Assembly: GCF_018135625.1 (NCBI RefSeq)
Contig: NZ_CP073078.1
Location: 4,062,501 to 4,126,500, forward strand
Direction: 5' to 3'
Origin: Phenylobacterium montanum
Lineage (GTDB): Bacteria > Pseudomonadota > Alphaproteobacteria > Caulobacterales > Caulobacteraceae
DNA length: 64,000 nt
The translations under genes were made by a program, and so were the position numbers. Of this stretch, positions 1 through 9,472 are shown piece by piece. The notes below the pieces were generated by a model, which was not told the origin of the DNA, ran no database searches, and worked only from the letters and a program-made list of their open reading frames with translations. Position 1 is the first letter of the stretch, and every line of letters begins with the position of its first letter.

Positions 1-1451
1 CCGGCCTTGGCCAGGTAGTCGGTGACCACCTGCGATCCGGGTGCCAGCGAGGTCTTGACCCAGGGCTTGACCTTCAGGCCCTTCTCCACCGCCTTCTTGG
101 CCACCAGGCCCGCGGCGATCAGGACCGAGGGGTTGGAGGTGTTGGTGCAGGAGGTGATGGCGGCGATGACCACGTCGCCGTCGCCCACGTCGAAGCTCTC
201 GCCCTGCACCGCGGTGCGGGGAGCGTCGGCCGGGCGGCCGAACTCGCCGGCCAGGGCTTCGTTGAACTTGGCCGCTGCATCGGACAGCAGCACCCGGTCC
301 TGCGGCCGCTTCGGCCCGGCCAGGGACGGCAGCACCGAGCCGAGGTCGAGCTCCAGGGTGTCGGTGAACACCGGGTCGGCCGCGCCTTCCTCGTGCCACA
401 GGCCCTGCGCCTTGGCGTAGGCCTCGACCAGGGCGACGCGCTCAGGCGCGCGGCCGGTGGCGGCCAGATAGTCGATGGTCGCCTTGGACACCGGGAAAAA
501 GCCGCAGGTGGCGCCATATTCCGGGGCCATGTTGGCGATGGTGGCCTGGTCTTCCAGGGTGAGGTGCGACAGGCCCTCGCCGAAATATTCGACGAACTTG
601 CCCACGACGCCCTTCTTGCGCAGCATCTGGGTCACGGTCAGCACCAGGTCGGTGGCCGTGGCGCCTTCGGGCAGCTTGCCGGTCAGCTTGAAGCCGATCA
701 CCTCGGGGATCAGCATCGGGATCGGCTGGCCCAACATGGCGGCTTCCGCCTCGATGCCGCCGACGCCCCAGCCCAGGACCGAGAGGCCGTTGATCATGGT
801 GGTGTGGCTGTCGGTGCCGACCACAGTGTCAGGATAGGCGACGGTGGTGTCGCCCTCGGCCAGGGTCCAGACGGTCTGGGCCAGGTATTCCAGGTTCACC
901 TGGTGGCAGATGCCGGTGCCCGGAGGCACCACGCGGAAGTTGTTGAAGGCCGAGGAGCCCCAGCGCAGGAAGCGGTAGCGCTCCAGGTTGCGCTCGTATT
1001 CGCGCTCGACGTTCTGGGTGAAGCTCTTGGCCGTGCCGAAATTGTCGACCATCACCGAGTGGTCGATGACAAGGTCGACCGGGTTCAGCGGGTTGATCTT
1101 CTCGGCGTCGCCGCCCAGGGCGGTCATGGCGTCGCGCATGGCCGCGAGGTCCACCACCGCCGGCACGCCGGTGAAGTCCTGCATCAGGACGCGGGCAGGG
1201 CGGAAGCTGATCTCGTGTTCCTTGGCGCCCTTGTTGTCGAGCCAGGCGGCGACCGCCTTCAGGTCTTCGGCGGTGACCGAGCGGCCGTCTTCGTTGCGCA
1301 GCAGGTTCTCGAGCAGCACCTTCATGGAGACCGGAAGGCGCGAAACGCCGGCCAAGCCGGCTTCCTCAGCGGCGGCAAGGCTGTAATAAGCATAGGTCTT
1401 GTCGCCGACCACAAGGTCGCGGCGGGTGTTCAGGCTGTCATTCGACGGCAT
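1..1451 (-). CDS. acnA: aconitate hydratase A, N-terminal part (cut by window edge)
   Basis: TCA-cycle enzyme interconverting citrate and isocitrate with a [4Fe-4S] cluster in the cytoplasm. The minus frame is open from the ATG at 1451 to the window edge, giving about 483 residues of an expected ~890. The N-terminus reads [16 protein letters not shown]. Typical aconitase segments follow: [19 protein letters not shown], the [10 protein letters not shown] stretch, and [10 protein letters not shown] near residue 434, whose Cys is the first cluster ligand. The other two cluster cysteines lie beyond the edge. It is divergent from the ccm operon with about 200 bp between. Identification is secure; only the truncation limits it. 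Confidence 0.96.
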   Translation of the reverse strand, partial: MPSNDSLNTRRDLVVGDKTYAYYSLAAAEEAGLAGVSRLPVSMKVLLENLLRNEDGRSVTAEDLKAVAAWLDNKGAKEHEISFRPARVLMQDFTGVPAVVDLAAMRDAMTALGGDAEKINPLNPVDLVIDHSVMVDNFGTAKSFTQNVEREYERNLERYRFLRWGSSAFNNFRVVPPGTGICHQVNLEYLAQTVWTLAEGDTTVAYPDTVVGTDSHTTMINGLSVLGWGVGGIEAEAAMLGQPIPMLIPEVIGFKLTGKLPEGATATDLVLTVTQMLRKKGVVGKFVEYFGEGLSHLTLEDQATIANMAPEYGATCGFFPVSKATIDYLAATGRAPERVALVEAYAKAQGLWHEEGAADPVFTDTLELDLGSVLPSLAGPKRPQDRVLLSDAAAKFNEALAGEFGRPADAPRTAVQGESFDVGDGDVVIAAITSCTNTSNPSVLIAAGLVAKKAVEKGLKVKPWVKTSLAPGSQVVTDYLAKA

Positions 1452-1651
1452 GGAAGGGGACCTTTCTCTCTGTTCAGGGCCGTCCGAAAACCGGTCACGG
1501 GGTCGCGCGCCAGACGAGGCGGACACACAGCGTCCGTCCCTGCGCGGCGTTGTGCCCGCACGGCCGTGGGCTTCATAGCGTCCAGCTACCGCGCCGTCCA
1601 TGCGGGGCGGCCGAAATCCCTTCCCCCCTTCTCCCGCAGGGGGACAAGGGT

Positions 1652-2266
1652 GTGATCACCGCCGTCTCCGTCACCGACCTCGCCCTGACCCGCGGCGACC
1701 GGCTGTTGTTCGAGGGGTTCGGCCTCAATCTCGCCGCGGGCGAAGCCGTGGCGCTGACCGGGCGTAACGGGGCCGGCAAGACCAGCCTGTTGCGCGCCAT
1801 CGCCGGGCTGATCCGCCCCCAGGCCGGGTCGATCGCGTTCTCTTGTCCGCACGGCGCTCTCGACTCCGAAGAGGCGCGCAGCCGCGATCTGCACTATCTC
1901 GGCCACCAGGACGGCCTGAAGACCGGGCGCACGGCCTGGGACGAGCTCGTATTCCAGGCGCGCTGGACCGGCGGAAGCCTGGCCTCCGCCGAGGCCGCCT
2001 GCGAGCGGCTGGAGCTCAATCGGCTGAAGGACCTGGAGGTGCGCAAGCTCTCCGCCGGCCAGCGGCGCAGGGTGGCCCTGGCGCGGCTGCTGGCCAGCCC
2101 GCGCAGGCTGTGGCTGCTCGACGAGCCCCTGGCGCCCCTGGACGCTGACCGGCGGACGAGCGTCGGCGAAATCATGCGCGAGCACCTGGCGAGCGGCGGC
2201 CTGATCCTCGCCGCCGTCCACGACCCGCTGCCGATCTCGGCGCGCGGGGCGGAGATCGGCGCATGA
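1652..2266 (+). CDS. ccmA: cytochrome c maturation ABC ATPase CcmA
   Basis: ATP-binding subunit of the CcmABCD complex, which releases heme-loaded CcmE during c-type cytochrome assembly. The 204-residue protein has Walker [10 protein letters not shown] (37-45), the signature [14 protein letters not shown] (133-146) and Walker B LWLLDEP (153-159). I chose the GTG at 1652 because it sits just after a purine-rich ribosome site and starts exactly where the ABC fold begins; an upstream in-frame extension to 1550 lacks family sequence. It overlaps ccmB by an ATGA junction. It is the first gene of a ccmABCD-ccmG operon. The ccmE, ccmF and ccmH genes are not in this window. Confidence 0.93.
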   Translation: MITAVSVTDLALTRGDRLLFEGFGLNLAAGEAVALTGRNGAGKTSLLRAIAGLIRPQAGSIAFSCPHGALDSEEARSRDLHYLGHQDGLKTGRTAWDELVFQARWTGGSLASAEAACERLELNRLKDLEVRKLSAGQRRRVALARLLASPRRLWLLDEPLAPLDADRRTSVGEIMREHLASGGLILAAVHDPLPISARGAEIGA

Positions 2267-2928
2267 GCGGGCTGGGCGTCCTGATCCGGCGGGAGTTGGC
2301 GCTGAGCTGGGGCCGCGGCGGCGGGCCGATGCTGGCGCTCGCCTTCTATCTCTGCATGGCGACCATGCTGCCGCTGGCGGCCGGACCGGAGCCGGCGCGG
2401 CTGGCGGCGGTGGCGCCGGGCTCGGCCTGGCTGGCCCTGGCGGTTTCGTCCCTGCTCAGTCTCGAGCGCCTGTTCGAGCGCGACTACGAGGACGGGGCCC
2501 TGGACCTGCTCTCGCTCGGCCCCGCCCCGCTGGAGGCGGCCTCTTTCGCCAAGTGCCTGGCGCAGTGGATCACCACCGGCGCGCCCCTGGCCCTCCTGGC
2601 GCCCGTGGTCGCCACCGCCCTCGGCGCGCCCCTGAGGCTGGCGCCGGTGACCCTGATCGCCGCCCTGGCCGGCGGGCTCGGCTTTTCCTTCTGCGGTGGG
2701 GTCGGCGCGGCGCTGAGCCTGGGCAGCCGGCGCGGCGGGGTCCTGATCGCCGTCATCGTCCTGCCCCTGTTCGCCCCGCCGGTGATCTTCGGCGCCGGGG
2801 CGATCGAGGCCTATGCGGCGGGCCTGCCGTGGGTCAACGCCCTGTTGTTCCTCGTCGCCTACAGCTTGGCCTTCGTCGGCCTCGGCCCCTTCGCCATGGC
2901 CGCGGCGTGCCGCAACGCCCTGTCATGA
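2263..2928 (+). CDS. ccmB: heme exporter membrane protein CcmB
   Basis: Integral membrane subunit of the CcmABCD heme-handling ABC complex in the inner membrane. The 221-residue protein is strongly hydrophobic with about six membrane segments and begins [20 protein letters not shown], the usual start of the family. It contains the cytoplasmic loop [13 protein letters not shown] that is typical of CcmB and follows the first two membrane segments. Its start overlaps the ccmA stop by four bases, so the two are translationally coupled. Length matches the family (about 220). Confidence is high from sequence plus operon context. Confidence 0.93.
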   Translation: MSGLGVLIRRELALSWGRGGGPMLALAFYLCMATMLPLAAGPEPARLAAVAPGSAWLALAVSSLLSLERLFERDYEDGALDLLSLGPAPLEAASFAKCLAQWITTGAPLALLAPVVATALGAPLRLAPVTLIAALAGGLGFSFCGGVGAALSLGSRRGGVLIAVIVLPLFAPPVIFGAGAIEAYAAGLPWVNALLFLVAYSLAFVGLGPFAMAAACRNALS

Positions 2929-3021
2929 ACTTTTCCCCGATTGCGCCAGATCAACGGCGCGCGGCGCCTGCGCGCCCAAGCCCGCTTTCGCCCGTCCATC
3001 GGAGGCTTTAGAACCGCCGCA

Positions 3022-3738
3022 ATGATCGCCTTCCTGACCAACCCTCAGCGATTCATGGCCTTCTCGGCCTGGGCGGCGCCGCTCCTGGGCGTGTTGGCGG
3101 CGTTGGGGATCGCGGTCGGACTGTGGTTCGACTTCGCCGCTCCGCCGGACTACCAGCAGGGCTACACCGTGCATCTGATGTTCATACACGTGCCGGCGGC
3201 CTGGCTCAGCCTGTTCGTCTATGCCTGCTTAGGGATCGCAAGCTTCCTGGGCCTGGTGTTCCGCGTCGCCCTGGCCGACGCCGCCGCCCGCGCGGCCGCG
3301 CCCCTGGGCGCCGCCTTCACCCTCCTGGCCCTGGCCACCGGTTCGCTGTGGGGCCGGCCGATGTGGGGCACATGGTGGGAGTGGGACGCGCGGATGACTT
3401 CTGTGCTGGTGCTGTTCCTGTTCTACCTCGGCTACATGGCCCTGCAGGCGGCGATCGACGACGAGGCCAAGTCGGCCCGGGCCTGCGCCATCCTGGCCCT
3501 GGTGGGGCTGATCAACCTGCCGATCGTCCACTACTCGGTGAGTTGGTGGAACACCCTGCACCAGGGATCGTCCGTGTTCCGCGCCGGCGGGCCGACCATG
3601 CCGCCGGTCTATCTGATCCCGCTGCTGACCCTGGCGCTGGCCTATACCGCCGCCTTCGGCGCTCTGTGGCTGGTGCGCATCCGCGCCGAGGTCTGGCGCC
3701 GGCGGGCCAACGTTCTCGCGCTTCGGGCCGCAGGCTGA
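3022..3738 (+). CDS. ccmC: heme-handling membrane protein CcmC
   Basis: Inner-membrane heme-handling protein that presents heme to CcmE. I place the start at the ATG 3022 (MIAFLTNPQRF), which gives 238 residues; a TTG 81 bases upstream would only add unrelated basic sequence. The diagnostic tryptophan-rich periplasmic motif is present at residues 110-122 (WGRPMWGTWWEWD), with conserved histidines nearby (H56 before it, H170 and H180 after it). Six membrane segments can be drawn. A gap of about 90 bp separates it from ccmB, and ccmD follows two bases after its stop. Confidence 0.93.
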   Translation: MIAFLTNPQRFMAFSAWAAPLLGVLAALGIAVGLWFDFAAPPDYQQGYTVHLMFIHVPAAWLSLFVYACLGIASFLGLVFRVALADAAARAAAPLGAAFTLLALATGSLWGRPMWGTWWEWDARMTSVLVLFLFYLGYMALQAAIDDEAKSARACAILALVGLINLPIVHYSVSWWNTLHQGSSVFRAGGPTMPPVYLIPLLTLALAYTAAFGALWLVRIRAEVWRRRANVLALRAAG

Positions 3739-3740
3739 CC

Positions 3741-3893
3741 ATGCTGGATTTCAATGCCGGGAAGTACGCCCTCTTCGTCTGGTCGGCCTACGGGCTGACG
3801 GCGCTGGTGTTCGCAGGCCTGATCCTCGACAGCCTGATCGGCGCCCGCCGTTGGAAGCGCGAAGTCGAGAAGCGCGAGGAGGAGGCCCGATGA
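3741..3893 (+). CDS. ccmD: small membrane protein CcmD
   Basis: Fifty-residue single-span membrane protein that stabilises the CcmABC-CcmE complex. The N-terminal half carries one hydrophobic helix (YALFVWSAYGLTALVFAGLI) and the C-terminal half is charged (RRWKREVEKREEEAR), the standard CcmD layout. The ATG at 3741 lies two bases after the ccmC stop and the stop codon overlaps the ccmG start (ATGA). It is recognised by size, topology and position; the family has little sequence conservation beyond the Y/W-containing helix. Confidence 0.88.
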   Translation: MLDFNAGKYALFVWSAYGLTALVFAGLILDSLIGARRWKREVEKREEEAR

Positions 3894-4411
3894 AGCGCTG
3901 GATCGCCTTCCTGCCCCTGGCCGCCCTTCTGGTCCTCGGTGGCCTGTTCGCCGCCTACGGCCTGCGCCACGACCCGCGCTATATCCCCAACGCCCGGGTC
4001 GGTCAGGCCATGCCCGACGCGGTGCTGCCGCCGCTGTCCGGCGGCGCGCCGGTGCGGCTCTCCAGCGTGGTGCAACCCGCGACGCTGGTGAACTTCTACG
4101 CCTCCTGGTGCGCGCCCTGCATCCAGGAAGAGCCGACCCTGATGGCGCTCAAGGCCGAAGGGGTGCGCATCGTCGGCGTGGCCTGGAAGGACGACCCGCA
4201 AAAGACCCGCGCCCATTTGGCGCAGCATGGCGATCCCTACGCCCTGACCCTGGTCGACCGGGACGGCAGAACCGGCGTGGATTTCGGGGTTTCCGGGGTT
4301 CCCGAGACCTATTTGATCGGGGCCGACGGCAAGATTTTGGCCAAGGTGGCCGAGCCCCTGACCGCCGACAGCGCCGAGCAACTGCTTGAGCGTAGCGGCG
4401 GCAAGCGTTAA
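3890..4411 (+). CDS. ccmG: periplasmic thiol:disulfide oxidoreductase CcmG/DsbE
   Basis: Membrane-anchored thioredoxin-fold protein that keeps apocytochrome c cysteines reduced for heme attachment. The 173-residue protein has an N-terminal signal anchor (about residues 4-25) and the active site CAPC within NFYASWCAPCIQEEP. The cis-proline segment GVPETYLIG is also present, and the family-specific acidic helix follows the active site. The start was set to MKRWIAFLP because it overlaps the ccmD stop and opens directly with the membrane helix. It is the last clear gene of the ccm operon. Confidence 0.93.
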   Translation: MKRWIAFLPLAALLVLGGLFAAYGLRHDPRYIPNARVGQAMPDAVLPPLSGGAPVRLSSVVQPATLVNFYASWCAPCIQEEPTLMALKAEGVRIVGVAWKDDPQKTRAHLAQHGDPYALTLVDRDGRTGVDFGVSGVPETYLIGADGKILAKVAEPLTADSAEQLLERSGGKR

Positions 4412-4423
4412 CCTCTCGCTAAC
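4408..4423 (+). promoter_or_regulatory. possible CtrA-like site
   Basis: TTAA-N7-CTAAC lies between ccmG and the next small gene, overlapping the ccmG stop. The Caulobacter CtrA consensus is TTAA-N7-TTAA, so one base differs. Chance occurrence is possible. Confidence 0.22.
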
Positions 4424-4477
4424 CATGTCTGTTAAGTGTTGCGGGATCGCCCGCAGCCGCAGTTTGGAAAGCGAGTC

Positions 4478-4750
4478 TTGGCCGTTCAACCGCCCCGCCC
4501 AGGCGTCACGCCCCAGCTGCCGGCCCGCACCGGCCAGGCCGGCGGCGCGCGTGCGGCGGCCCAGCGGGCCTTCTTCGACGCGGCGCTGAACAAGACCTCG
4601 GCGACCAGCGCGCCGGTGGTGGCGCAGAAGGTCCAGGCTCCGCCGCCTCAGCCCGGCGTCACCCGCCTACGCGCCGAGACCGTGCAACAGCCTCAGGAAC
4701 AGCCGACCCGCATCCTGCGGCCGGGCTCCCTGCTCGACATCAAGGTTTAA
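4478..4750 (+). CDS. small hypothetical protein, proline/glutamine-rich
   Basis: I do not recognise this protein. From the TTG at 4478 it is about 90 residues. It opens with a Pro-rich stretch (AVQPPRPGVTPQLP), has a possible short helix AQRAFFDAALNK in the middle, and ends ILRPGSLLDIKV. There is no signal peptide or membrane segment. The TTG is preceded by a GGAAAG ribosome-like site; a GTG at 4436 is an alternative giving 104 residues. It ends seven bases before the stop of the convergent MarR gene. The Ala/Pro bias means coding status is likely but not certain. Confidence 0.5.
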   Translation: MAVQPPRPGVTPQLPARTGQAGGARAAAQRAFFDAALNKTSATSAPVVAQKVQAPPPQPGVTRLRAETVQQPQEQPTRILRPGSLLDIKV

Positions 4751-4757
4751 GAGCGGC

Positions 4758-5441
4758 TCAGGCCGCGCCGGCGGTCTCGAGAGCGGCGGCCTTTTTCGGC
4801 TTCTTGGCCTTGTCGGCCTTTTCCGGCTTCTCCGCCTTGGGCGGCTTCTCGGCCTTGGCCGGCTTGACGGGCTTTTCCGCCTTGGCCTTGGCCGCCTTTT
4901 CCGCCTTGCCCGGTTTGTCCTTCTTCTTGCCCTTGGGCGCAGCTTCCGGCTCGTCGTGCAGCTGCTCGGCGGCGTGGCTCATCTCCTTGAGCACGTCGAG
5001 GAAGGCGTCGCGCTTGCGCGAGGGCAGGAGCTTGAGGATCCGCTCGTCGGCGGCGGCCACCCGGGGCGAAGCCAGGTCCAGGGCGGCGCGGCCCTGGTCA
5101 GTCAGGCGCACGGTGTTGGCGCGGGCGTCGGTGGCCGAGCGCTGGCGAGCCAAAAGGCTCTTGCCGATCATCCGGGCAACCAGGTCGGCCAGGGTGGAGC
5201 GGTCGATGCCGGTAGTCCGCACCAGGTCGGTCTGGGTCAGGCCCTCGTGCGCCGCCACCGCCGCCAGCACCGCATATTGCCGTTGGGTCACGGCGTCGGG
5301 GCCGATCTCCTCGGCGTAGATGTCCAGGGCCACCTGCAGCGCCCGGTGCAGCAGATGACTGGGCGACCGCTCCAGCGCCTTGCTGCCGTCGAGCTTCCTG
5401 GAGCCCTTCTTGCCGTCCCCCTTGGCCTTAGCCTTAGCCAT
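4758..5441 (-). CDS. MarR-family regulator with lysine-rich C-terminal tail
   Basis: Predicted winged-helix transcription regulator of 227 residues. Residues ~25-150 carry the MarR fold: the recognition region reads LTQTDLVRTTGIDRSTLADLVARM and the wing reads RSATDARANTVRLTDQGR. Unusually, the N-terminus (MAKAKAKGDGKKGSRK) and the last ~65 residues are made of Lys/Ala/Pro/Glu repeats (KAEKP, PAKAEKP), resembling histone H1-like or AlgP-type tails. A typical MarR protein is only ~140-160 residues. It is convergent with the upstream small gene and lies downstream of yciB in the same direction. Target genes cannot be inferred. Confidence 0.85.
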   Translation of the reverse strand: MAKAKAKGDGKKGSRKLDGSKALERSPSHLLHRALQVALDIYAEEIGPDAVTQRQYAVLAAVAAHEGLTQTDLVRTTGIDRSTLADLVARMIGKSLLARQRSATDARANTVRLTDQGRAALDLASPRVAAADERILKLLPSRKRDAFLDVLKEMSHAAEQLHDEPEAAPKGKKKDKPGKAEKAAKAKAEKPVKPAKAEKPPKAEKPEKADKAKKPKKAAALETAGAA

Positions 5442-5537
5442 CGCTCAGGTCCCCGTGGTGGTTTGGCGGCCTTTTATCAGCCGTGTGCGTCGGTTTGACG
5501 ACACAATCTTCCGTGCACGGGCAATGAAAGAGGCCCG

Positions 5538-6185
5538 TCAGGACTCGGACGGGGGCGGCGGAGGTTGGTGCGTGTGCAGATGCTTCATCATCAGCGGGGT
5601 CTGGGTCAGGGAGAACAGCACCGCCAGGACCCACAGGCCAGGCATGCGGAACACCACCCACACCGCATCCGGCTGGGTGCGCCAGATGATCTCGTTCAGG
5701 GCCGCCATGGACAGGAAGAACAGGGCGTAGCGCAGGGTCAGGGTCCGCCAGGCCTCGTCGGGTAGGGCGATGGCCTCGCCCAGCATCCATTTCAGCGGAT
5801 TGCGGCCCAGCATCTGGCCGCCGAACAGGGCGGCGGCGAACACCAGGTTGGTGGCGGTGGGCTTGATCTTGATGAAGCGGGGGTCGTGGAACAGGAGGGT
5901 CAGGCCGCCGAACACCAGGGCGAAGCCGCCGGCGATCAGCGGCATTGGAGCGATGCGCCGCTCGGCCACCAGGCCGACCAGCAGGCTGATCGCCGAGCCG
6001 CCCACCAGCCACCAGGTGGCGGCAACCAGGTCCGGCTTGACGTGGCCGCCGATGGCCAGGCTCCAGCCGAGCGCGCCGCCGGGGACCAGCCGCAATTTGA
6101 AGAAATAGGCCGCGAGGAACGCCGCCAGGCCGCCGTAGTCGACCAGGGCGCGGACGTAAGGGTGAGTCTTGGGATTGATCGCCAT
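5538..6185 (-). CDS. yciB: inner-membrane spanning protein YciB / septation protein A family
   Basis: Polytopic inner-membrane protein of the YciB (IspZ, septation protein A) family, linked in other bacteria to normal cell-envelope synthesis and division. The 215 residues contain about five to six hydrophobic segments. Family-typical sequence includes KPTATNLVFAAALFGG, RNPLKWMLG and ALNEIIWRTQPDAVWV. The tail is proline-rich (HQPPPPPSES). The start ATG overlaps the stop of ftsY by one base, so the two are co-transcribed and probably coupled. Length is near the usual ~180-200 with small terminal extensions. Confidence 0.88.
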   Translation of the reverse strand: MAINPKTHPYVRALVDYGGLAAFLAAYFFKLRLVPGGALGWSLAIGGHVKPDLVAATWWLVGGSAISLLVGLVAERRIAPMPLIAGGFALVFGGLTLLFHDPRFIKIKPTATNLVFAAALFGGQMLGRNPLKWMLGEAIALPDEAWRTLTLRYALFFLSMAALNEIIWRTQPDAVWVVFRMPGLWVLAVLFSLTQTPLMMKHLHTHQPPPPPSES

Positions 6186-7129
6186 CAGGCTACGTCGTCC
6201 AGGCCGACCAGCGAGCGAGAAAAGGCGCGGGCGTCGAAGGGCTGCAGGTCGTCCACCCCCTCGCCGACCCCGATCAGCTTGATCGGCGCGTCGCTGGCCT
6301 GGGCCACCGGCACCAGCACCCCGCCGCGAGCGGTGCCGTCCAGCTTGGTCATGACGATGCCGGTGACGCCGGCGGTATTGCCGAACACGTTCTCCTGCGC
6401 CAGGGCGTTGCGGCCGACCGTGGCGTCCAGCACCAGCAGCGTCTCGTGCGGCGCGTCCGGATCGAACTTTTTCAGCACCCGCACGATCTTCAAAAGCTCG
6501 TCCATCAGGGCGGTCTTGTTCTGCAGCCGGCCGGCGGTGTCGATCAGCACCACGTCATAGGCCTCGTCCCGGGCCATCTGCACCGCGTCGAAGGCCAGGC
6601 CCGCCGCGTCGGCGCCGGTGGCGCGCGACATGAAGCTGGCGCCCGCCCGCTCGGCCCAGACCTTCAGCTGCTCGACCGCGGCGGCGCGGAAGGTGTCGCC
6701 GGCCACCACCAGCACCTTGGCCCCGCGGCGGGTCAGGTCGGTGGCGATCTTGCCGAGGGTTGTGGTCTTGCCCGAGCCGTTGACGCCCACGAACAGCACC
6801 ACATAGGGCCGGGCGCCGGACAGGGGGTCGAATTCGCCCTGACGCTGGGCCAGTTCGTCGCCGATGGCCTCGGCCAGGCTCTCCTTGATCTCCTGCTCGC
6901 TGGCTTCGCGGCCGAAGCGGGCCTTGCCGAAGGCCTCGGTGATGCGGGCGGCGGCCTTGGGGCCAAGGTCCGCCTCGATCAGCATCTCCTCCAGCTCGTC
7001 CAGCATGGCCTGGTCGAGCGGCTTCTTGGCGAAGACCGTCACCACCTGCTCGGTCATCTGCCGCGAGGAGCGCGACAGGCCCTCGGTCAGGCGCTTGAAC
7101 CAGCCGGGCTTCTTGGGGGCGTCAGACAT
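6185..7129 (-). CDS. ftsY: signal recognition particle receptor FtsY
   Basis: GTPase that docks the SRP-ribosome complex at the inner membrane for co-translational insertion. The 314-residue protein consists of the NG domain only: the N-domain helices span about 1-100, G1 is GVNGSGKTTT (115-124), G3 DTAGR (197-201) and G4 TKLDG (261-265). The long acidic A domain of the E. coli protein is absent, which is common in alphaproteobacteria. It lies between leuC (9 bp upstream) and yciB (1 bp overlap) in one direction. Confidence 0.96.
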   Translation of the reverse strand: MSDAPKKPGWFKRLTEGLSRSSRQMTEQVVTVFAKKPLDQAMLDELEEMLIEADLGPKAAARITEAFGKARFGREASEQEIKESLAEAIGDELAQRQGEFDPLSGARPYVVLFVGVNGSGKTTTLGKIATDLTRRGAKVLVVAGDTFRAAAVEQLKVWAERAGASFMSRATGADAAGLAFDAVQMARDEAYDVVLIDTAGRLQNKTALMDELLKIVRVLKKFDPDAPHETLLVLDATVGRNALAQENVFGNTAGVTGIVMTKLDGTARGGVLVPVAQASDAPIKLIGVGEGVDDLQPFDARAFSRSLVGLDDVA

Positions 7130-7138
7130 GGGCGAGGA

Positions 7139-8548
7139 TCAACCCAGCTCGCGCACGTCGGCGATGCGGCCGGCGATGGCGGCGGCGGCGGCCATGGCCG
7201 GGCTCATCAGGTGGGTGCGCCCGCCGCGGCCCTGTCGGCCCTCGAAATTGCGGTTCGAGGTCGAGGCGCAGCGCTCGCCGGGCATCAGCTTGTCCGGGTT
7301 CATGGCCAGGCACATGGAACAGCCCGGCTCGCGCCAGTCGAAGCCGGCGGCCCGGAAGATCTCGTCCAGCCCCTCGGCCTCGGCCTGTTCCTTCACCAGG
7401 CCCGAGCCCGGCACCACCATGGCCGTCACGTGGCTGGCTACGGTCCGGCCTTTCGCCACCGCGGCGGCGGCGCGCAGGTCCTCGATCCGGCTGTTGGTGC
7501 AGCTGCCGATGAACACACGGTCGATCCTCGCCTCGGCGATCGGCTGTCCCGGCGCCAGACCCATATAGTCGAGGGCGCGGCGCACCTGCTCGGCCTTCTC
7601 GCCCTGATAGTCGTCCGGGCTGGGCACGGTCCCGTCGACCGGCAGCACGTCCTCGGGGCTGGTGCCCCAGGTGACCATGGGCTTCAGCGCCGCCACGTCG
7701 ATCCGCTCCTCGCGGTCGAACTTCGCGTCCGCGTCGGAGAAGAAGGTCTTCCAGGCGGCCAGGGCGAGTTCCCAGGCGCCGCCCTTCGGGGCGGCGGGGC
7801 GCCCCCTCAGATAGGCGTAGGTGGTTTCGTCCGGGGCGATCAGGCCGGCGCGGGCCCCGCCCTCGATGGTCAGGTTGCAGAGCGTCATCCGCTCTTCCAT
7901 CGACAGGGCCTCGATGGCCTCGCCGGCGTATTCGATGACATAGCCCGTACCGCCGCTGGTCCCGATCAGGCCGATCATGGCCAGGGCGTAGTCCTTGGCC
8001 CCGACGCCGGGCGCCGGCTGGCCGTCGAACCAGACCCGCATGTTCTTCGACTTGCGCTGGCGCAGGGTCTGGGTGGCGAAGACGTGCTCGACTTCCGAGG
8101 TGCCGATGCCGTGGGCCAGGGCTCCGAAGGCGCCGTGGGTCGAGGTGTGGCTATCGCCGCAGACGATGGTCATGCCCGGCTGGGTGCGGCCCTGCTCGGG
8201 CCCGACCACGTGCACGATGCCGTTGCGCCCGTCGCCCATCGGGAAGAACTCGATGCCGGCGTCCTTGACGTTGCGCGCCAGGGTCTGCAGCTGCACCCGC
8301 GCCTCGTCGTCGGCCACGGCGTCGACGCCCTTGGCCTGGCCTTCGGTCGGCACGTTGTGGTCGGCGACGGCGAGCGTAAGGTCCGGCCGCCGCACGGGGC
8401 GATGGCTCACGCGCAGGGCCGAGAAGGCCTGGGGCGAGGTCACCTCGTGGATCAGGTGCAGGTCGATATAGAGGATGGTCTCGCCGCTGGCGTCCTCCGC
8501 CACGCGATGCGCATCCCAGATCTTGTCGTACAGGGTCTTGCCGCTCAT
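7139..8548 (-). CDS. leuC: 3-isopropylmalate dehydratase large subunit
   Basis: Large subunit of isopropylmalate isomerase, a [4Fe-4S] enzyme of leucine synthesis. The 469-residue length is normal. Motifs include [32 protein letters not shown] with the first cluster cysteine, and [11 protein letters not shown] with the other two; [10 protein letters not shown] is near the C-terminus. The start is [14 protein letters not shown]. The small subunit leuD is not adjacent here, so it must be encoded outside the window. Downstream ftsY follows after 9 bp. Confidence 0.96.
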   Translation of the reverse strand: MSGKTLYDKIWDAHRVAEDASGETILYIDLHLIHEVTSPQAFSALRVSHRPVRRPDLTLAVADHNVPTEGQAKGVDAVADDEARVQLQTLARNVKDAGIEFFPMGDGRNGIVHVVGPEQGRTQPGMTIVCGDSHTSTHGAFGALAHGIGTSEVEHVFATQTLRQRKSKNMRVWFDGQPAPGVGAKDYALAMIGLIGTSGGTGYVIEYAGEAIEALSMEERMTLCNLTIEGGARAGLIAPDETTYAYLRGRPAAPKGGAWELALAAWKTFFSDADAKFDREERIDVAALKPMVTWGTSPEDVLPVDGTVPSPDDYQGEKAEQVRRALDYMGLAPGQPIAEARIDRVFIGSCTNSRIEDLRAAAAVAKGRTVASHVTAMVVPGSGLVKEQAEAEGLDEIFRAAGFDWREPGCSMCLAMNPDKLMPGERCASTSNRNFEGRQGRGGRTHLMSPAMAAAAAIAGRIADVRELG

Positions 8549-8617
8549 GGCGGGGCATGTAGGGCCGGGGGGTGGGGTAAGTCCAGAGCGCGATGGCCCG
8601 GAAAGCCCTCTGCGGCC

Positions 8618-9472
8618 TCAGGTCCCCGCCGTCTCGCGGAACGGGTCGGCCGGATAGACGCCCAGGATCTCGAACCGCTCGGAGAAGAAGCCCAGCTCCT
8701 CGAACGCCCGCGACACCGGCAGGTCCTCGGGCCGCCCGTCGACCTCGGCGTAGAAGAAGGTGGCGGTGAAGGCGCCGTTCTCCATGTAGCTCTCGAGCTT
8801 GGTCATGTTGACGCCGTTGGTGGCGAAGCCGCCCAGGGCCTTGTAGAGCGCAGCCGGCAGGTTGCGCACCCGGAACACGAAGCTCGTCACGCAAAGCACG
8901 CCGGCCGGCGGCCGCGGCGGATCGCGCTCGGCGGTCATGACCAGGAAGCGGGTGGTGTTGTGGTGCTCGTCCTCGATGTCCTTCAAGAGGATGTCGAGGC
9001 CATAGAGTTCCGCCGCGAGCGCCGGGGCGATGGCCGCGCGGGTGGGATCGGGATGCTCGGACAGGGCCTTGGCCGCGCCGGCGGTGTCGCCCGCGCTCTC
9101 GGTCTTCAGCCCCAGCTTGCGGATGGTCTTGCGGCATTGACCCAGCGCGATCGGCATGGAGGCCACGGTCTTGACCTGGTCGAGCGCCACGCCCCTGTTG
9201 GCCATCAGCTGGAAGCGGATCGGCTTGAACCGCTCGCCGATGATCTTCAGGCCGGAATTGGGCAAGAGGTGGTGCACATCGGCGACCCGGCCGGCGATGG
9301 AGTTCTCGACCGGGATCATGCCCAGCGCCGCCTCGCCCGACTTGATGGCCTCGAAGGCGTCTTCGAAGGTGGCGCAGGGCAGCGGCTCGAGTTGCGGGAA
9401 GTGCGTCCGGCAGGCCTCGTGGCTGTTGGCGCCGGGCTCGCCCTGAAAGGCGATCTGCAAACGGGTGGTCAT
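8618..9472 (-). CDS. pheA: prephenate dehydratase
   Basis: Converts prephenate to phenylpyruvate in phenylalanine synthesis. The 284-residue protein is the monofunctional form: a PDT domain (about 1-185) without a chorismate mutase domain, then an ACT domain for Phe feedback. The catalytic motif appears as NTTRFLVM, and the start region reads IAFQGEPGANSHEA. The ACT domain contains KLESYMENGAFTATFFYAE, where family members carry the ESRP segment, here changed to ESYM. The ATG overlaps the kdsB stop by four bases. Confidence 0.93.
   Translation of the reverse strand: MTTRLQIAFQGEPGANSHEACRTHFPQLEPLPCATFEDAFEAIKSGEAALGMIPVENSIAGRVADVHHLLPNSGLKIIGERFKPIRFQLMANRGVALDQVKTVASMPIALGQCRKTIRKLGLKTESAGDTAGAAKALSEHPDPTRAAIAPALAAELYGLDILLKDIEDEHHNTTRFLVMTAERDPPRPPAGVLCVTSFVFRVRNLPAALYKALGGFATNGVNMTKLESYMENGAFTATFFYAEVDGRPEDLPVSRAFEELGFFSERFEILGVYPADPFRETAGT

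Noticed and set aside
393..1655. A 420-codon open frame on the plus strand near the left edge
   Set aside because: Antisense to aconitase, whose frame is open to the window edge and matches the family throughout.
2263..4411. Missing ccmE, ccmF and ccmH as a sign of a broken pathway
   Set aside because: In alphaproteobacteria these genes are commonly at a separate locus, and two intact c-type cytochrome genes here imply a working system.
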